A stretch of DNA of 64,000 nt from the NCBI GenBank assembly GCA_031551135.1, contig JAVBOA010000016.1, positions 1-64,000 on the forward strand, in the 5' to 3' direction. The stretch is from JAITVM01 sp031551135 (GTDB lineage: Bacteria; Bacillota; Clostridia; Lachnospirales; JAITVM01). Below are positions 55,901 through 64,000 of this stretch, in pieces. How positions within the stretch are numbered: position 1 is the stretch's first letter; each line of letters starts with the position of its first letter. The position numbers and the translations under genes are program-made. The notes beneath the pieces are model-generated. The model did not search any database and was not told the DNA's origin. It was given only the letters and a program-made list of their open reading frames with translations.

Positions 55901-58900
55901 TACGGACGTTATCTTTTGATATCATCTTCACGCGAGGGAACTCTTCCTGCAAACTTGCAAGGAAAATGGAACAACGCAAATAATCCGCCGTGGTCATCTG
56001 ACTACCATTATAATATCAATTTGCAGATGAACTACTGGCCGGCGGAAAGTGCTAATTTAGCAGAAACAGCTCTTCCGCTTATAGATTTTGTAAAATCTAT
56101 AGTTCCTACAGGACGTATCGGTGCGGAAAAATATTTCGGAATAAAAGACGGTGGCTGGACCGTGCATACATCGGGAAATATTTTTGGTTTAGCGGCACCC
56201 GGCTGGAGTTGGTCATGGGGCTGGTCTCCTGCGAATAATGCTTTTATTTCTCAAAACCTTTGGGATTATTATACTTTTACCCGTGACAAAGCAATGCTGG
56301 AGAATGAAATTTATCCGGTAATGCGTGAAGCGGCTTTGTTCTGGACAAAAGCTCTGCGTGAAGATACAGATGGAACTCTCGTTGCCGCACCGGGATATTC
56401 TCCGGAGCATGGACCTTTATCTTATGGTATCGCTTATGATCAGCAGCTTATTTGGGAGCTTTTCACAAATGTAATTAAGGCATCTGAAGATTTAGGTACA
56501 GATGCAGAATTCAGAAATAAATTAATTGAAATGCGAGGAAAACTTTCTCCGATTCAAATCGGTACTTATGGTCAAATTCAAGAATGGAAAAATAATCCTA
56601 CAGACAGCGGTTCGGGTGTAGAGACTAATCACAGGCATGTTTCTCAATTGGTAGGACTTTATCCGGGAACACAAATCAACAGCAATACAAAAGATTTGCT
56701 CGATGCCGCAAAAGTAACACTTACCCGCAGAGGCGACGAAGCGACAGGCTGGAGTATGGGCTGGAAAATAAATTTCTGGGCAAGAGCTTTGGACGGCGAT
56801 CACGCTCATACTTTAATGAAAAGCCTTATTACGAGTAAATTGGCAAGAAATCTTTTTGATCTTCATCCTCCGTTCCAAATTGACGGAAATTTCGGATATG
56901 CAGCGGGTGTTAATGAGGTTTTATTGCAAAGCCATCTTGATACTATAGATTTACTTCCGGCTCTTCCTACGGCATGGTCAACAGGATATGTTTCGGGTAT
57001 CCGTGCAAGGGGTGCTTATGAAGTTGATATGGAATGGGCTGATAAAACGCTTAATACCGCAAAAGTAACACCGGATGAATCCGGAGAATGCAAAGTTCGC
57101 TATTCTTTGTTTGACGAGAAAAAAGTTATTGTTAAACTCGACGGCGCAAATGTTGCGTATGTAAAAGACGGCGAAACTATAAAATTTGATGCTCAAGCAG
57201 GCAAAACATATATAATTACTATGACAGTGCCTGATGTTACCTATACAATTACGGCGGAGTCCGGCACAGGCGGAACTATCGAGCCGACCGGTGCAATTAC
57301 AGTTGTTAAAGGCGACAATCAAACGTTTGCCATTACTCCAAACGAAGGTTTTGAAATAGCCGAAGTTTTGGTTGACGGAGCTAGCGTCGAGGTAACAGAA
57401 AATTCATATTTATTTGAAAATGTTACAGCTAATCATAGTATCAGTATAAGCTTTATAGAAATCCCTAAAATAACTAAACAACCGCAAGATTCGACAGTTG
57501 CTGTTGGCGATGAAGTGAGTCTGCAAGTTGAGGCGGCTGTATCTGATGGCGGAGAGATTAGTTATCAGTGGTATGAAACCGCAACTGATGAAACAGCTGG
57601 AAATTCAATAGACGGAGCAACAGATTCAGCATTTATTCCGCCTACGAACGAAGAAGGAACTTTTAAATATTATGTTGTTGTTACAAATACAAAAGGCAAC
57701 AGTACAGCAAGCGTGACATCAGAAATTGCGACTGTTACTGTTTCTAACACAGCATCGGAAACAGCCGCTACTCCTGAAATTACAAAACAACCTGCAGATG
57801 TAACAGCTAATCTTAATGGTACTGTTGAACTTTCAGTTGAAGCAACTGCCGGTGATGGCGGAACATTGAGCTATCAATGGTACGAAGAAAATGACCCTGA
57901 TACGGTTTTATCTACTTCGGAAACATTTAACCCTCCTACAGATACAGAGGGAACAAGAAATTATTATGTTGTCATTACAAATACGAAAGACGGAAAAACA
58001 GCAAGCGTGACATCAGCTATCGCAAGCGTTACTGTTTCCGAAGAATTGCCGGTAAGTCCGGTAATAACAAAACAACCTGATAGCGTAGCCGTAAATCTTG
58101 GCGAAAGGGCAACTCTTGAAGTTGTGGCGAATGTGTCTGATGATGGAGAAATTTCTTATCAATGGTACAGAACTATAATCGACGAAACTACGGGAATACC
58201 AATAGAAGGCGCGACATCCTCGACTTTCAATCCTCCTACTAATAAAGCAGGAGAAAATATTTATTATTGTGTTGTGACAAACGAAAAAGACGGCAAAACA
58301 GCAAGCACAACCTCAAAAGTAGCTAGAGTAACGGTTAATCCTTTAAATCCACCGATCTCATACACAATCAGATATGATGCAAACTACGGATCGGGGACAA
58401 TGAATTCCGTTAATGTTGCAAACGGAGCAAACTATACATTACTTTCAAATTCATTCAGCCATGGAAACTATAACTTTATCGGCTGGAGTACAAGCAGAAG
58501 CGGCGGAGCTATATTGCAGCCGGGCGATACTATTTATAACGTAAAATCAAATATGGTATTTTATGCTCAATGGGAATATATCGGAAGCCGTGACAACGAT
58601 AACAACAGCAACAATAGCGGAAGCAACAGTAACAGCAATAGTAGCGGAAACAGTAGCGGAAACAGCGGAACAAGCTCTTCAACTACGCCTGCGACGACTC
58701 CTGCAACTACAGATTCCGGAACAAAAAATGTCGGAAAACCGGTTGATGACGGAACAAAAGATATAAAACCGGATAAAATACCGGCAGGAAATCCTAATAC
58801 TGAAAAGGAAAAGGATTACCCTAAACTTACAAACGATAAAGACAAGGGTTATATTAGCGGATACGAAGACAAAACCTTCAAGCCGAACAAAGGTGTTACG

Positions 58901-59410
58901 CGTTACGAAGTATCATCGATTATTTTTAGGCTCTTGGAAAATCCTAATGCACATGACACTAAACAAGCGACAGTTTACAATGATGTTGAGTATTCTCAAT
59001 GGTATGGTAAAGCGGTGACAACTCTTTCTGCACTAGGAATTTTGCACGGATATGAAGATGGAACTTTCCGCGGCGAAAAAACAATCACCAGAGCTGAATT
59101 TATAACAGTATTGTCTTTGATTCATCCATTAAAAGAAGGCGGAAAAATCAGTTATGGGGATGTATCTGAAGACGCATGGTACTATAAACATCTGCAATCG
59201 GCAATTTCGTACGGTTGGGTTTCGGGATATCAAGACGGAACATTCAGACCGAACCAGCCTATTACAAGAGCGGAAGCTGTTGTAATATTAAACAGAGTGC
59301 TTGGAATAAAAGCGGACGATAAAACGGCAACAAATGAATTCAGTGACGTACCGGAAACATTCTGGGCACGCAATGAAATTATTGCGGCCGCGGGTTTTTT
59401 TAATAAATAA
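52931..59410 (+). CDS. Cell-surface GH95 alpha-L-fucosidase-type enzyme with SLH anchor
   Basis: A 2159-residue secreted protein. Order: signal peptide (1-28); three similar laminin-G-like modules of about 190 residues (36-230, 236-425, 442-630), each opening like YISDI-x-(N/D)-x-x-x-W and including GxIGxRxxG-x-x-x-TIYxEDFR; GH95 catalytic region (647-1433); a divergent B-repeat (1436-1512); three Ig-like domains; a Flg_new repeat; linker; three SLH repeats (about 1969-2159). The GH95 residues can be placed as N1028 and N1030 (DYHYNINLQMNYWPAE), E1159 (APGYSPEHGP) and D1318 (FQIDGNFGYAAGV). The family inverts alpha-1,2-L-fucose or alpha-L-galactose linkages; fucose fits mucin. GGAG precedes the ATG. 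Confidence 0.92.
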   Translation: MNKIKSLLAFVLVFSLTIPQITLPVFAEEVTGPKTYISNINKASNWENINATYAGDTKITAIPANGSNPAAIKISTPATSGQGNILVDKAAPKITNGEIIMTYRMDANPSNRVGLANRIVDSNNFNSVIWDISASSNILSSRYSGGTESYTSIGYVPRSGNFAKINDNGDRHTLRIIITNKTAEAYIDGTKFGGKSVSDLLTDSGSIGLRLWGETETIYVEDFRVISNDITIPSPYVSDITNASHWKNINPTYASNTNITAIPASGGNPAAIKVTGPGTDAAGNLIIDTSAPQVKNGRIEMTYRMDANTSNRVGLVIRAKDVANHNSVGWNMNGEFWTSIYQNNEEITWGGAGKTDATNAQGDRHKLSMDFNDKKLIVKIDGIEIYSGTNDELFSNWGQVGFRIWGASETIYIEDYRLFYNEIIDTTLEMIEPEEPDNLVTYISDISDPTRWVNINSAYAPATRISAFAGDGTNPAAVKIFGPGTSAAGNVLIDTKAPQVTNGEISVTFRMDPNPYNRFGVVFRTPNAAGKNSVGWDLDGKLWTSVYSDGSETTYFNMGSTNEKPLEDGSRHTFKFAFEDNNYTIKIDDVQVWSGTYQNFPIKPGQIGIRLRGSAGTIYIEDFRLTYNPDKQPSFVGLGTKAGAPEEELSLWYTEPGSDALNEGLPIGNGYMAALITGGIAKESVQFNEESLWTGGPGGTARYTNSSGSAPYDYGIYSGASNKIDEIYSDLKNGNYDTAVNKMGYLQGTENGYGAYQNFGYLDIDYRIEGNKTANEYRRELNLENGTAQVSYELDGVKYKREYFANYPDHVMAMKITADQAGKLNLGVSASSAQTNALDASITASNGIVTMKGKLKDNGMRYEAQFKVINEGGALSSSGDKVNVEGANSVIILYSAATDYKNEFTGIESSTYRNGIDPHEPVTQRIEAAASKGYDALLSAHKADYQELFGRVDLNIGNTKSTVPTNEMINAYKANQKDSIARMAEVLLYQYGRYLLISSSREGTLPANLQGKWNNANNPPWSSDYHYNINLQMNYWPAESANLAETALPLIDFVKSIVPTGRIGAEKYFGIKDGGWTVHTSGNIFGLAAPGWSWSWGWSPANNAFISQNLWDYYTFTRDKAMLENEIYPVMREAALFWTKALREDTDGTLVAAPGYSPEHGPLSYGIAYDQQLIWELFTNVIKASEDLGTDAEFRNKLIEMRGKLSPIQIGTYGQIQEWKNNPTDSGSGVETNHRHVSQLVGLYPGTQINSNTKDLLDAAKVTLTRRGDEATGWSMGWKINFWARALDGDHAHTLMKSLITSKLARNLFDLHPPFQIDGNFGYAAGVNEVLLQSHLDTIDLLPALPTAWSTGYVSGIRARGAYEVDMEWADKTLNTAKVTPDESGECKVRYSLFDEKKVIVKLDGANVAYVKDGETIKFDAQAGKTYIITMTVPDVTYTITAESGTGGTIEPTGAITVVKGDNQTFAITPNEGFEIAEVLVDGASVEVTENSYLFENVTANHSISISFIEIPKITKQPQDSTVAVGDEVSLQVEAAVSDGGEISYQWYETATDETAGNSIDGATDSAFIPPTNEEGTFKYYVVVTNTKGNSTASVTSEIATVTVSNTASETAATPEITKQPADVTANLNGTVELSVEATAGDGGTLSYQWYEENDPDTVLSTSETFNPPTDTEGTRNYYVVITNTKDGKTASVTSAIASVTVSEELPVSPVITKQPDSVAVNLGERATLEVVANVSDDGEISYQWYRTIIDETTGIPIEGATSSTFNPPTNKAGENIYYCVVTNEKDGKTASTTSKVARVTVNPLNPPISYTIRYDANYGSGTMNSVNVANGANYTLLSNSFSHGNYNFIGWSTSRSGGAILQPGDTIYNVKSNMVFYAQWEYIGSRDNDNNSNNSGSNSNSNSSGNSSGNSGTSSSTTPATTPATTDSGTKNVGKPVDDGTKDIKPDKIPAGNPNTEKEKDYPKLTNDKDKGYISGYEDKTFKPNKGVTRYEVSSIIFRLLENPNAHDTKQATVYNDVEYSQWYGKAVTTLSALGILHGYEDGTFRGEKTITRAEFITVLSLIHPLKEGGKISYGDVSEDAWYYKHLQSAISYGWVSGYQDGTFRPNQPITRAEAVVILNRVLGIKADDKTATNEFSDVPETFWARNEIIAAAGFFNK

Positions 59411-59448
59411 AACATAAAGCATGTTTTATAGCTTACACTAAACAAAAA

Positions 59449-59490
59449 TAAACGGCTCGACAGTTTTCCGCTGCCGGGTCGTTTATTTAT
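59449..59490 (+). terminator. Terminator after the GH95 gene
   Basis: AACGGCTCGACAG pairs with CTGCCGGGTCGTT (several G-T pairs, one mismatch), followed by TTATTTATA. Typical position, imperfect stem. Confidence 0.6.
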
Positions 59491-59992
59491 AAAAAATTAA
59501 ATTTTTAGGTAAATTTAAATTAGATTTTTTAATGAAGAAATTTTGAAAAAATAAAAAAATGAAAGTATTGAAAAAAATAATTTCAAAATGGGGAAAGTGA
59601 GTGTAAATAAATATTTATTAAAATTTATAAACTTGTAATAAATTTTTTTATATTACATTGTACTTGCACTATAAAAATAAAATAATAATATATTATGCAT
59701 CATAGAAAATTATATTTTTTACACAATATTTTTGTTTAGTTAAGATATGGTTATATTTATGTAACAAAAATTTTTGGAACTTAAAGATTAATCACGAAAA
59801 AAATATTTTTTTTGTGAAGTATTAATATTGTCAAAATGCAAATATATTAATTATGTATACTTTATTGCCTAAAATATAATTAAAACTATAAGATACGCTT
59901 GAAAAAATTACTCATAATACGACGCATATCATAAAAATAATTAATGATTTAATTTAATATTATAATGTTTTTTATATTTATACAAAAAATAG

Positions 59993-60021
59993 TTTACTAA
60001 ATTAAAAAAATGTCTTATAAT
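59993..60021 (+). promoter_or_regulatory. Promoter of the peptide ABC transporter operon
   Basis: TTTACT (59993-59998), a 17-base spacer and a perfect TATAAT (60016-60021), about 100 bases before the TTG start. A second candidate, TTGATA (60042-60047) with TATGCT (60066-60071), has an 18-base spacer. Confidence 0.5.
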
Positions 60022-60121
60022 ACATGCATATAAAATTTGATTTGATACATAAAAATATAGTATCATATGCTCACTGTATTTTTTTCAAATCTACTACAAT
60101 TTTTATTAAGGAGGAAATATA

Positions 60122-61846
60122 TTGAAATTCAATAAAGTTATCTCTGCGTTATTGGTTGGTATGATGACAGTATCAAGTCTTGCTGGTTGCGGTACTACGT
60201 CCGATCCCGGCACATCATCCCAAGCTCCGGCAACAACGGAAGCAGCAACATCAGAAGCTCCGGCTACATCTGAGGCAGCTTCGGCAGCACCGGTATCTTC
60301 GGACGGAAAAATTTTAAAATTGAATAACACATCTGAACCGGGTTCTTTATCTCCATCCCTTGCACAGGGAACACATGACTCTTGGATTGTAGAGCATTGC
60401 TTTGAAGGACTTTTCAGAAAATCTCCGGATGGCGGCGTTGAACCTGCTCTTGCAGCTGAAGTTATTAGAGACGAAAACGGAAATGACCAAGATGGTTACA
60501 AATTTACTTTTAAATTAAAACCATCTAAATGGAACGACGGAACTCCGGTAACTGCTCATGATTTTGAATTTACTTACAAAAATGTTTTGAATCCTGAACT
60601 TGCTTCTGAATACGCTTATTATCTTTATGTTATCAAAGGCGGACAGGAATATAACGAGAGCAAAGGAAAAGTTGAAGATGTTAAAGTAAAAGCTGTTGAT
60701 GAATCTACACTTGAAATTTATTTTACATCTCCGTTTACTTATTATGAAGATTACATGAGCCACTATACATTTTTACCAACCCAAAAAGCGGCGGTAGAAG
60801 CTAATAAAGATTGGTGGTTAAAGCCTGAAACTTTCAGATGTAACGGTCCTTTCCAATTAACAGAATGGATTAACAAAGAATCTATTAAAATCAGAAAAAA
60901 TCCTGAGTATTATGAAGCTGACAAAATCAAATTGGATGGCGTTGATTTTATAATTCTTGATGACCAAACATCTTCATGGCAAAAATATGAAGCAGGCGAA
61001 TTAGACATAGCTTATCCGCTTCCTGAGCAAATAATTGAGCAACTTAAAACAGAAAAAAGAGCTGATTTCACAATCGGTGATAACTTAGCTACTTATTATT
61101 ACTATTTCAATACAACTCAAAAACCTTTCAATAATATTAAGGTTAGACAGGCGCTTTCTATGGCCATTAACAGAGAAATTATTACAACTAAAATTACTAA
61201 AGGCGGACAACAACCTGCATTTGGTGTAACACCTCCGGGTATTGTTGACTTTACTGACTCTGAAGACGGTCAAGGCGACTATCAAGAAAATTTAGGACCT
61301 CTTTTTGCTGAAGATGTTGAAAAAGCAAAAGCTTTATTGGCAGAAGGTCTTGCCGAAGAGGGTATGACAGAATTAAAATTCACTATCCTTTACAACACTC
61401 TTGATTCTCATAAAAAAATAGCTGAAGCTATTCAAAACATGTGGAAAGAAAACCTTGGCGTTGACGTTACTTTGGAAAACGCAGAATTCCAAATCGTTAT
61501 CGACAGACGTCATGGTCAAGATTTCCAAGTTGCACGTGCGGGCTGGATTGGTGACTATGCTGACCCTATGACATTCTTGGATCAATTTGTTACAGCCGGT
61601 TCTCAAAACGACGGTCTTTGGACAAATGCAAGATATGACGAATGTGTTGAAATTATGAGAAAAGGCGCTACTCAACAAGAACGTTTTAAAGCTATGAAAG
61701 AAGCAGAAAAAATCCTTATGGATGAAATGGCAATTATGCCTATTTATTTCTACTCGCTTCCATATTGCTTGAAAGCAAATGTAACTGGTATATTCCAACC
61801 TGTTAACAGATATCCTCAATTTAGATACGCTGATATCACTAAATAA
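60122..61846 (+). CDS. Dipeptide/oligopeptide ABC binding lipoprotein (SBP family 5)
   Basis: A 574-residue lipoprotein (lipobox SLAGCG, Cys at about 23). After a SEAPAT-type linker (about 30-60) comes the family-5 binding domain with EPGSLSPSLAQGTHDSWIVE, KWNDGTPVTAHDFEFTYKN and the late KAEKILMDE-type segment (EAEKILMDEMAIMPIYFY). The start is TTG 60122, 7 bases after AAGGAGGA; no ATG is near. It feeds the two permeases downstream. Close relatives carry peptides, but family 5 also includes glycan and nickel carriers, so the substrate is not fixed. Confidence 0.92.
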   Translation: MKFNKVISALLVGMMTVSSLAGCGTTSDPGTSSQAPATTEAATSEAPATSEAASAAPVSSDGKILKLNNTSEPGSLSPSLAQGTHDSWIVEHCFEGLFRKSPDGGVEPALAAEVIRDENGNDQDGYKFTFKLKPSKWNDGTPVTAHDFEFTYKNVLNPELASEYAYYLYVIKGGQEYNESKGKVEDVKVKAVDESTLEIYFTSPFTYYEDYMSHYTFLPTQKAAVEANKDWWLKPETFRCNGPFQLTEWINKESIKIRKNPEYYEADKIKLDGVDFIILDDQTSSWQKYEAGELDIAYPLPEQIIEQLKTEKRADFTIGDNLATYYYYFNTTQKPFNNIKVRQALSMAINREIITTKITKGGQQPAFGVTPPGIVDFTDSEDGQGDYQENLGPLFAEDVEKAKALLAEGLAEEGMTELKFTILYNTLDSHKKIAEAIQNMWKENLGVDVTLENAEFQIVIDRRHGQDFQVARAGWIGDYADPMTFLDQFVTAGSQNDGLWTNARYDECVEIMRKGATQQERFKAMKEAEKILMDEMAIMPIYFYSLPYCLKANVTGIFQPVNRYPQFRYADITK

Positions 61847-61861
61847 CAAAATTTAAATAGC

Positions 61862-61893
61862 ATAGGAACGCATTTTATGCGTTCCTATTTTTT
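61862..61893 (+). terminator. Terminator after the binding-protein gene
   Basis: TAGGAACGCA pairs with TGCGTTCCTA, then six T. Strong, so the permease genes may have their own promoter or depend on read-through. Confidence 0.85.
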
Positions 61894-61965
61894 AGGTAAT
61901 TTTAAAGATTTTCAAAATTTAGTTCATATTGGAATTGCGTTATGTAAGATAAATTGTTATAATCT

Positions 61966-62036
61966 AACGTGAGTTCGACGTAGTCGAACAAGATGCGAAG
62001 CAGCTTAAACCGCGCAGCGGTTTTCACGTTATGAGT
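61966..62036. repeat. 66-bp palindromic repeat, copy A
   Basis: The unit GAGTTCGACG...TTATGAGT (61971-62036) is repeated at 62105-62170 with few differences. It contains GTTCGACGTAGTCGAAC and AACCGCGCAGCGGTT inverted repeats. AACGTGA just before (61966-61972) pairs with TCACGTT near the end (62024-62030). Confidence 0.8.
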
Positions 62037-62057
62037 ATTTTTTCATGCGCTTTTTGC

Positions 62058-62182
62058 ATGAAAATCTACGAATATAATCAAATCTTTGATTGTGAAATTT
62101 TATGGAGTTCGACGCAGTTGAACAAGATGCGAAGCAGCTTAAACCGCATGGCGGTTTTCACGTTATGAGTCTAGATTTTCAT
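62058..62182. repeat. 66-bp palindromic repeat, copy B, inside a longer inverted repeat
   Basis: Copy B spans 62105-62170 and keeps the inner AACCGCATGGCGGTT stem. ATGAAAATCTA (62058-62068) and TAGATTTTCAT (62172-62182) form an outer 11-base inverted repeat around it. This lies in the 490-base gap before the permease, which otherwise holds only the terminator above and the ribosome site. Confidence 0.75.
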
Positions 62183-62339
62183 AAAATGGGAAAATAGGAA
62201 TTTAATCTAAAGATTTTGTTCAATGTTGCACCACCAATTTACGAAGAATTTGTTATGACTCGATTGTCTTGGCGGATTTTTGTATATAGTGATAGCTTTA
62301 CATTGCGAATATAAATACATAATGAAAGGAGAAATTTTT

Positions 62340-63284
62340 TTGCTTAAATATTTGTTTAAAAGAATATTATACGCAATTTTCACGCTTTGGACGGTTGTAA
62401 CGATAACTTTTATAATGATGATGGGCATACCGGGTAATCCGTTTGCCGGTGAGAAAAATCTTCCGCAGGCAGTTATAGATAACCTGAATGCTTTTTATAA
62501 ACTCGACCAGCCAATAATCGTACAATATTTTAATTATTTAAAGAGGGTCATAACTTTAGATTTCGGGCCGTCTATGCGTTCAAAATCAGTTGATATCAAT
62601 CAGTACATAGCAAATGGATTGCCTGTATCACTGCAGCTCGGCCTGCAAGCTCTTTTGGTTGCTTTGGTTCTCGGGATTGTTTTGGGGATTATCGCTTCTT
62701 TAAATCATAATAAAACCGCAGACTATGTAGCTACGGTTATAGCAATTATCGGTGTTTCTGTGCCAAGTTTTGTTATGGGAAGGCTGTTAATAATTGTTTT
62801 TACAACACATTTCGGCGTGTTATCATTTGGTGCTTTTAGGGGGTTCGACAGATGGACAAATTCGATTTTGCCGACCTTGGCATTATCCGCTCTGCCGCTT
62901 GCCACGATAGCGAGGTTAATGCGCTCCAGTATGCTGGAGGTAATAAATCAAGAATATATTAAAACCGCACGCGCCAAAGGCTTGAAACAAAACGCAATTG
63001 TAATTAAACATGCTTTTAGAAATGCGATTATACCAATTGTTTCGGCGCTCGGTACAATCACGACAAATCTTGTTACAGGTTCTTTTGTAGTTGAACGTAT
63101 TTTTGGAGTTCCCGGCCTTGGCGAGGCTTTGATAAAATCTGTTGAGAACAGGGATTATCCTTTAATTATAGCTGCAACAGTTGTTTACTCTACAATTTTG
63201 ATTGTTTTAACATTAATAATTGATATGTCTTATGTATATATAGATCCAAGAATCAAATTGCTGGGCGGTGCTAAAAATGGATGA
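62340..63284 (+). CDS. Peptide ABC transporter permease, DppB-like
   Basis: A 314-residue permease with about six membrane helices. It begins LKYLFKRILYAIFTLWTVVT and has the binding-protein-dependent transport motif EYIKTARAKGLKQNAIVIKH (EAA loop) that contacts the ATPase. TTG 62340 is preceded by AAAGGAGA at 8 bases. The frame extends 20 codons upstream to 62280, but that region has no ribosome site and does not look like a permease N-terminus. Confidence 0.93.
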   Translation: MLKYLFKRILYAIFTLWTVVTITFIMMMGIPGNPFAGEKNLPQAVIDNLNAFYKLDQPIIVQYFNYLKRVITLDFGPSMRSKSVDINQYIANGLPVSLQLGLQALLVALVLGIVLGIIASLNHNKTADYVATVIAIIGVSVPSFVMGRLLIIVFTTHFGVLSFGAFRGFDRWTNSILPTLALSALPLATIARLMRSSMLEVINQEYIKTARAKGLKQNAIVIKHAFRNAIIPIVSALGTITTNLVTGSFVVERIFGVPGLGEALIKSVENRDYPLIIAATVVYSTILIVLTLIIDMSYVYIDPRIKLLGGAKNG

Positions 63285-64000
63285 AAATAAACTTAAAATG
63301 GATGAATCTTTATTTGAGTTGGCAGACAGAAATTTAGATGATATGGAATCTATAAAAAGGCCAAGTCTCAGCTATTGGAAAGACGCATGGATCAGACTGA
63401 AAAAAAATAAACTTGCAATGTTGGGTTTGTGTATTTTAGCTATTATATTTCTTATGGCTTTTATAGGGCCGATAATTTCTGATAAATCATTCTCTTATCA
63501 AGATTATGATAATATGGAAACCAGACCGAATTCGCAATATTGGTTCGGTACAGATGATTCGGGAAGAGATATTTTTATCAGACTTTGGCTTGGTGCAAGG
63601 GTTTCTTTGTTTATCGGGTTTATGGCTGCACTTTTTGATTTTATTTTCGGTATTTTAATCGGCGGTATCGCCGGATATAAAGGTGGAGTAATCGACGATG
63701 TGCTGATGCGTTTCGGAGAAATTTTATATTCCATACCGTATTTGCTGATGGTTATTTTGCTAATGATAGTAATGGGACCGGGCGTACCGTCCATGATTGC
63801 GGCGATGTCGATTACCGGCTGGGTGCCAATGTCACGTATTGTCCGCGGCGAAGTTTTAAAAATTAAAGAATTGGAATTTGTTCAGGCGGCGAAATCTTTC
63901 GGAGCCGATACAAAATGGATTTTATTAAAACATTTGATCCCAAATGCAATGGGACCGATTATTGTAAATGTTACTCTCACAATACCACGTGCTATTTTCT
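63277..64000 (+). CDS. Peptide ABC transporter permease, DppC-like (3' end outside window)
   Basis: The frame is open from ATG 63277 to the window end, 241 codons, and overlaps the stop of the upstream permease by 8 bases. After a charged, soluble N-terminus come a membrane helix (KLAMLGLCILAIIFLMAF), the DppC hallmark YWFGTDDSGRDIFIRLWLGA and the start of the EAA loop LEFVQAAKSFGADTKWILLK. About 50-60 residues are missing at the C-terminus. GGGCGGTG lies before the ATG. ATPase genes probably follow outside the window. Confidence 0.93.
   Translation, partial: MDENKLKMDESLFELADRNLDDMESIKRPSLSYWKDAWIRLKKNKLAMLGLCILAIIFLMAFIGPIISDKSFSYQDYDNMETRPNSQYWFGTDDSGRDIFIRLWLGARVSLFIGFMAALFDFIFGILIGGIAGYKGGVIDDVLMRFGEILYSIPYLLMVILLMIVMGPGVPSMIAAMSITGWVPMSRIVRGEVLKIKELEFVQAAKSFGADTKWILLKHLIPNAMGPIIVNVTLTIPRAIF

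Larger units (their letters stand above)
59411..60121. other. Long AT-rich intergenic region
   Basis: 711 bases, among the most AT-rich in the window. It holds the GH95 terminator at its start and the peptide-transporter promoter at its end. Nothing else is recognisable. Confidence 0.5.

Noticed and set aside
1..64000. tRNA or rRNA genes
   Set aside because: No cloverleaf or conserved rRNA segment was recognised in any intergenic region by eye.

Overview
The window reads as chromosome from a low-GC, motile, anaerobic Firmicute of the class Clostridia. The signs are a flagellin/FliS pair, a DUF2508-BofA pair of spore-forming lineages, a complete V/A-type ATPase operon, S-layer homology (SLH) anchors, and strong Shine-Dalgarno sites with many TTG and GTG starts. 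Two giant SLH enzymes, an endo-alpha-N-acetylgalactosaminidase (GH101) and a GH95 alpha-L-fucosidase-type enzyme, point to an animal gut mucin O-glycan degrader. This is inferred from gene content; the species is not identified.

Layout. 1-198: 5' end of a TnpB gene (minus strand). 0.5-5.1 kb: a 976-980 residue helical-repeat protein, a chain of perfect hairpins, a possible 42-codon ORF, flagellin and FliS. 5.5-6.0 kb: DUF2508-BofA. 6.3-14.8 kb: nine-gene V/A-ATPase operon (stalk, C, I, K, F, E, A, B, D). 14.8-16.5 kb: secreted HExxH protein with LRR and stalk domains. 16.8-20.0 kb: PspA-like, zinc-ribbon and SPFH proteins (like Bacillus ydjF/G/I), then a poly-Asp/Glu/Tyr protein. 20.5-27.3 kb: transglutaminase-like protein, clostripain-family lipoprotein, then a DUF350-like membrane protein, an ATP-grasp glutathionylspermidine-synthase-like ligase, an unknown protein and a Cys-rich small protein. 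27.7-28.5 kb: an orphan, active-site-altered TrpC-like barrel.

28.9-39.6 kb: a sugar regulon. A LacI regulator stands divergent from isomerase, split transketolase, FGGY kinase and a ribose-type ABC importer with a DUF2291 lipoprotein. The isomerase-kinase-transketolase logic matches the known D-apiose/apulose-4-phosphate route better than classical fucose catabolism, but the substrate is not proven. 39.8-40.4 kb: PIN-domain toxin followed by a small partner. 40.9-43.9 kb: OmpR-type response regulator and histidine kinase. 44.8-59.4 kb: the GH101 and GH95 surface enzymes, which share a near-identical C-terminal cassette (Ig-like domains, Flg_new repeat, linker, SLH). 60.1-64.0 kb: dipeptide/oligopeptide ABC importer (binding protein, two permeases, the last cut by the window end).

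The most distinctive non-coding signal is a 113-115 bp palindromic element with ends ATACTATTTTC/GAAAATAGTAT. There are six full copies and five short or half derivatives. Copies sit against stop codons, terminators and Shine-Dalgarno sites, and one shows paired substitutions that preserve the hairpin.
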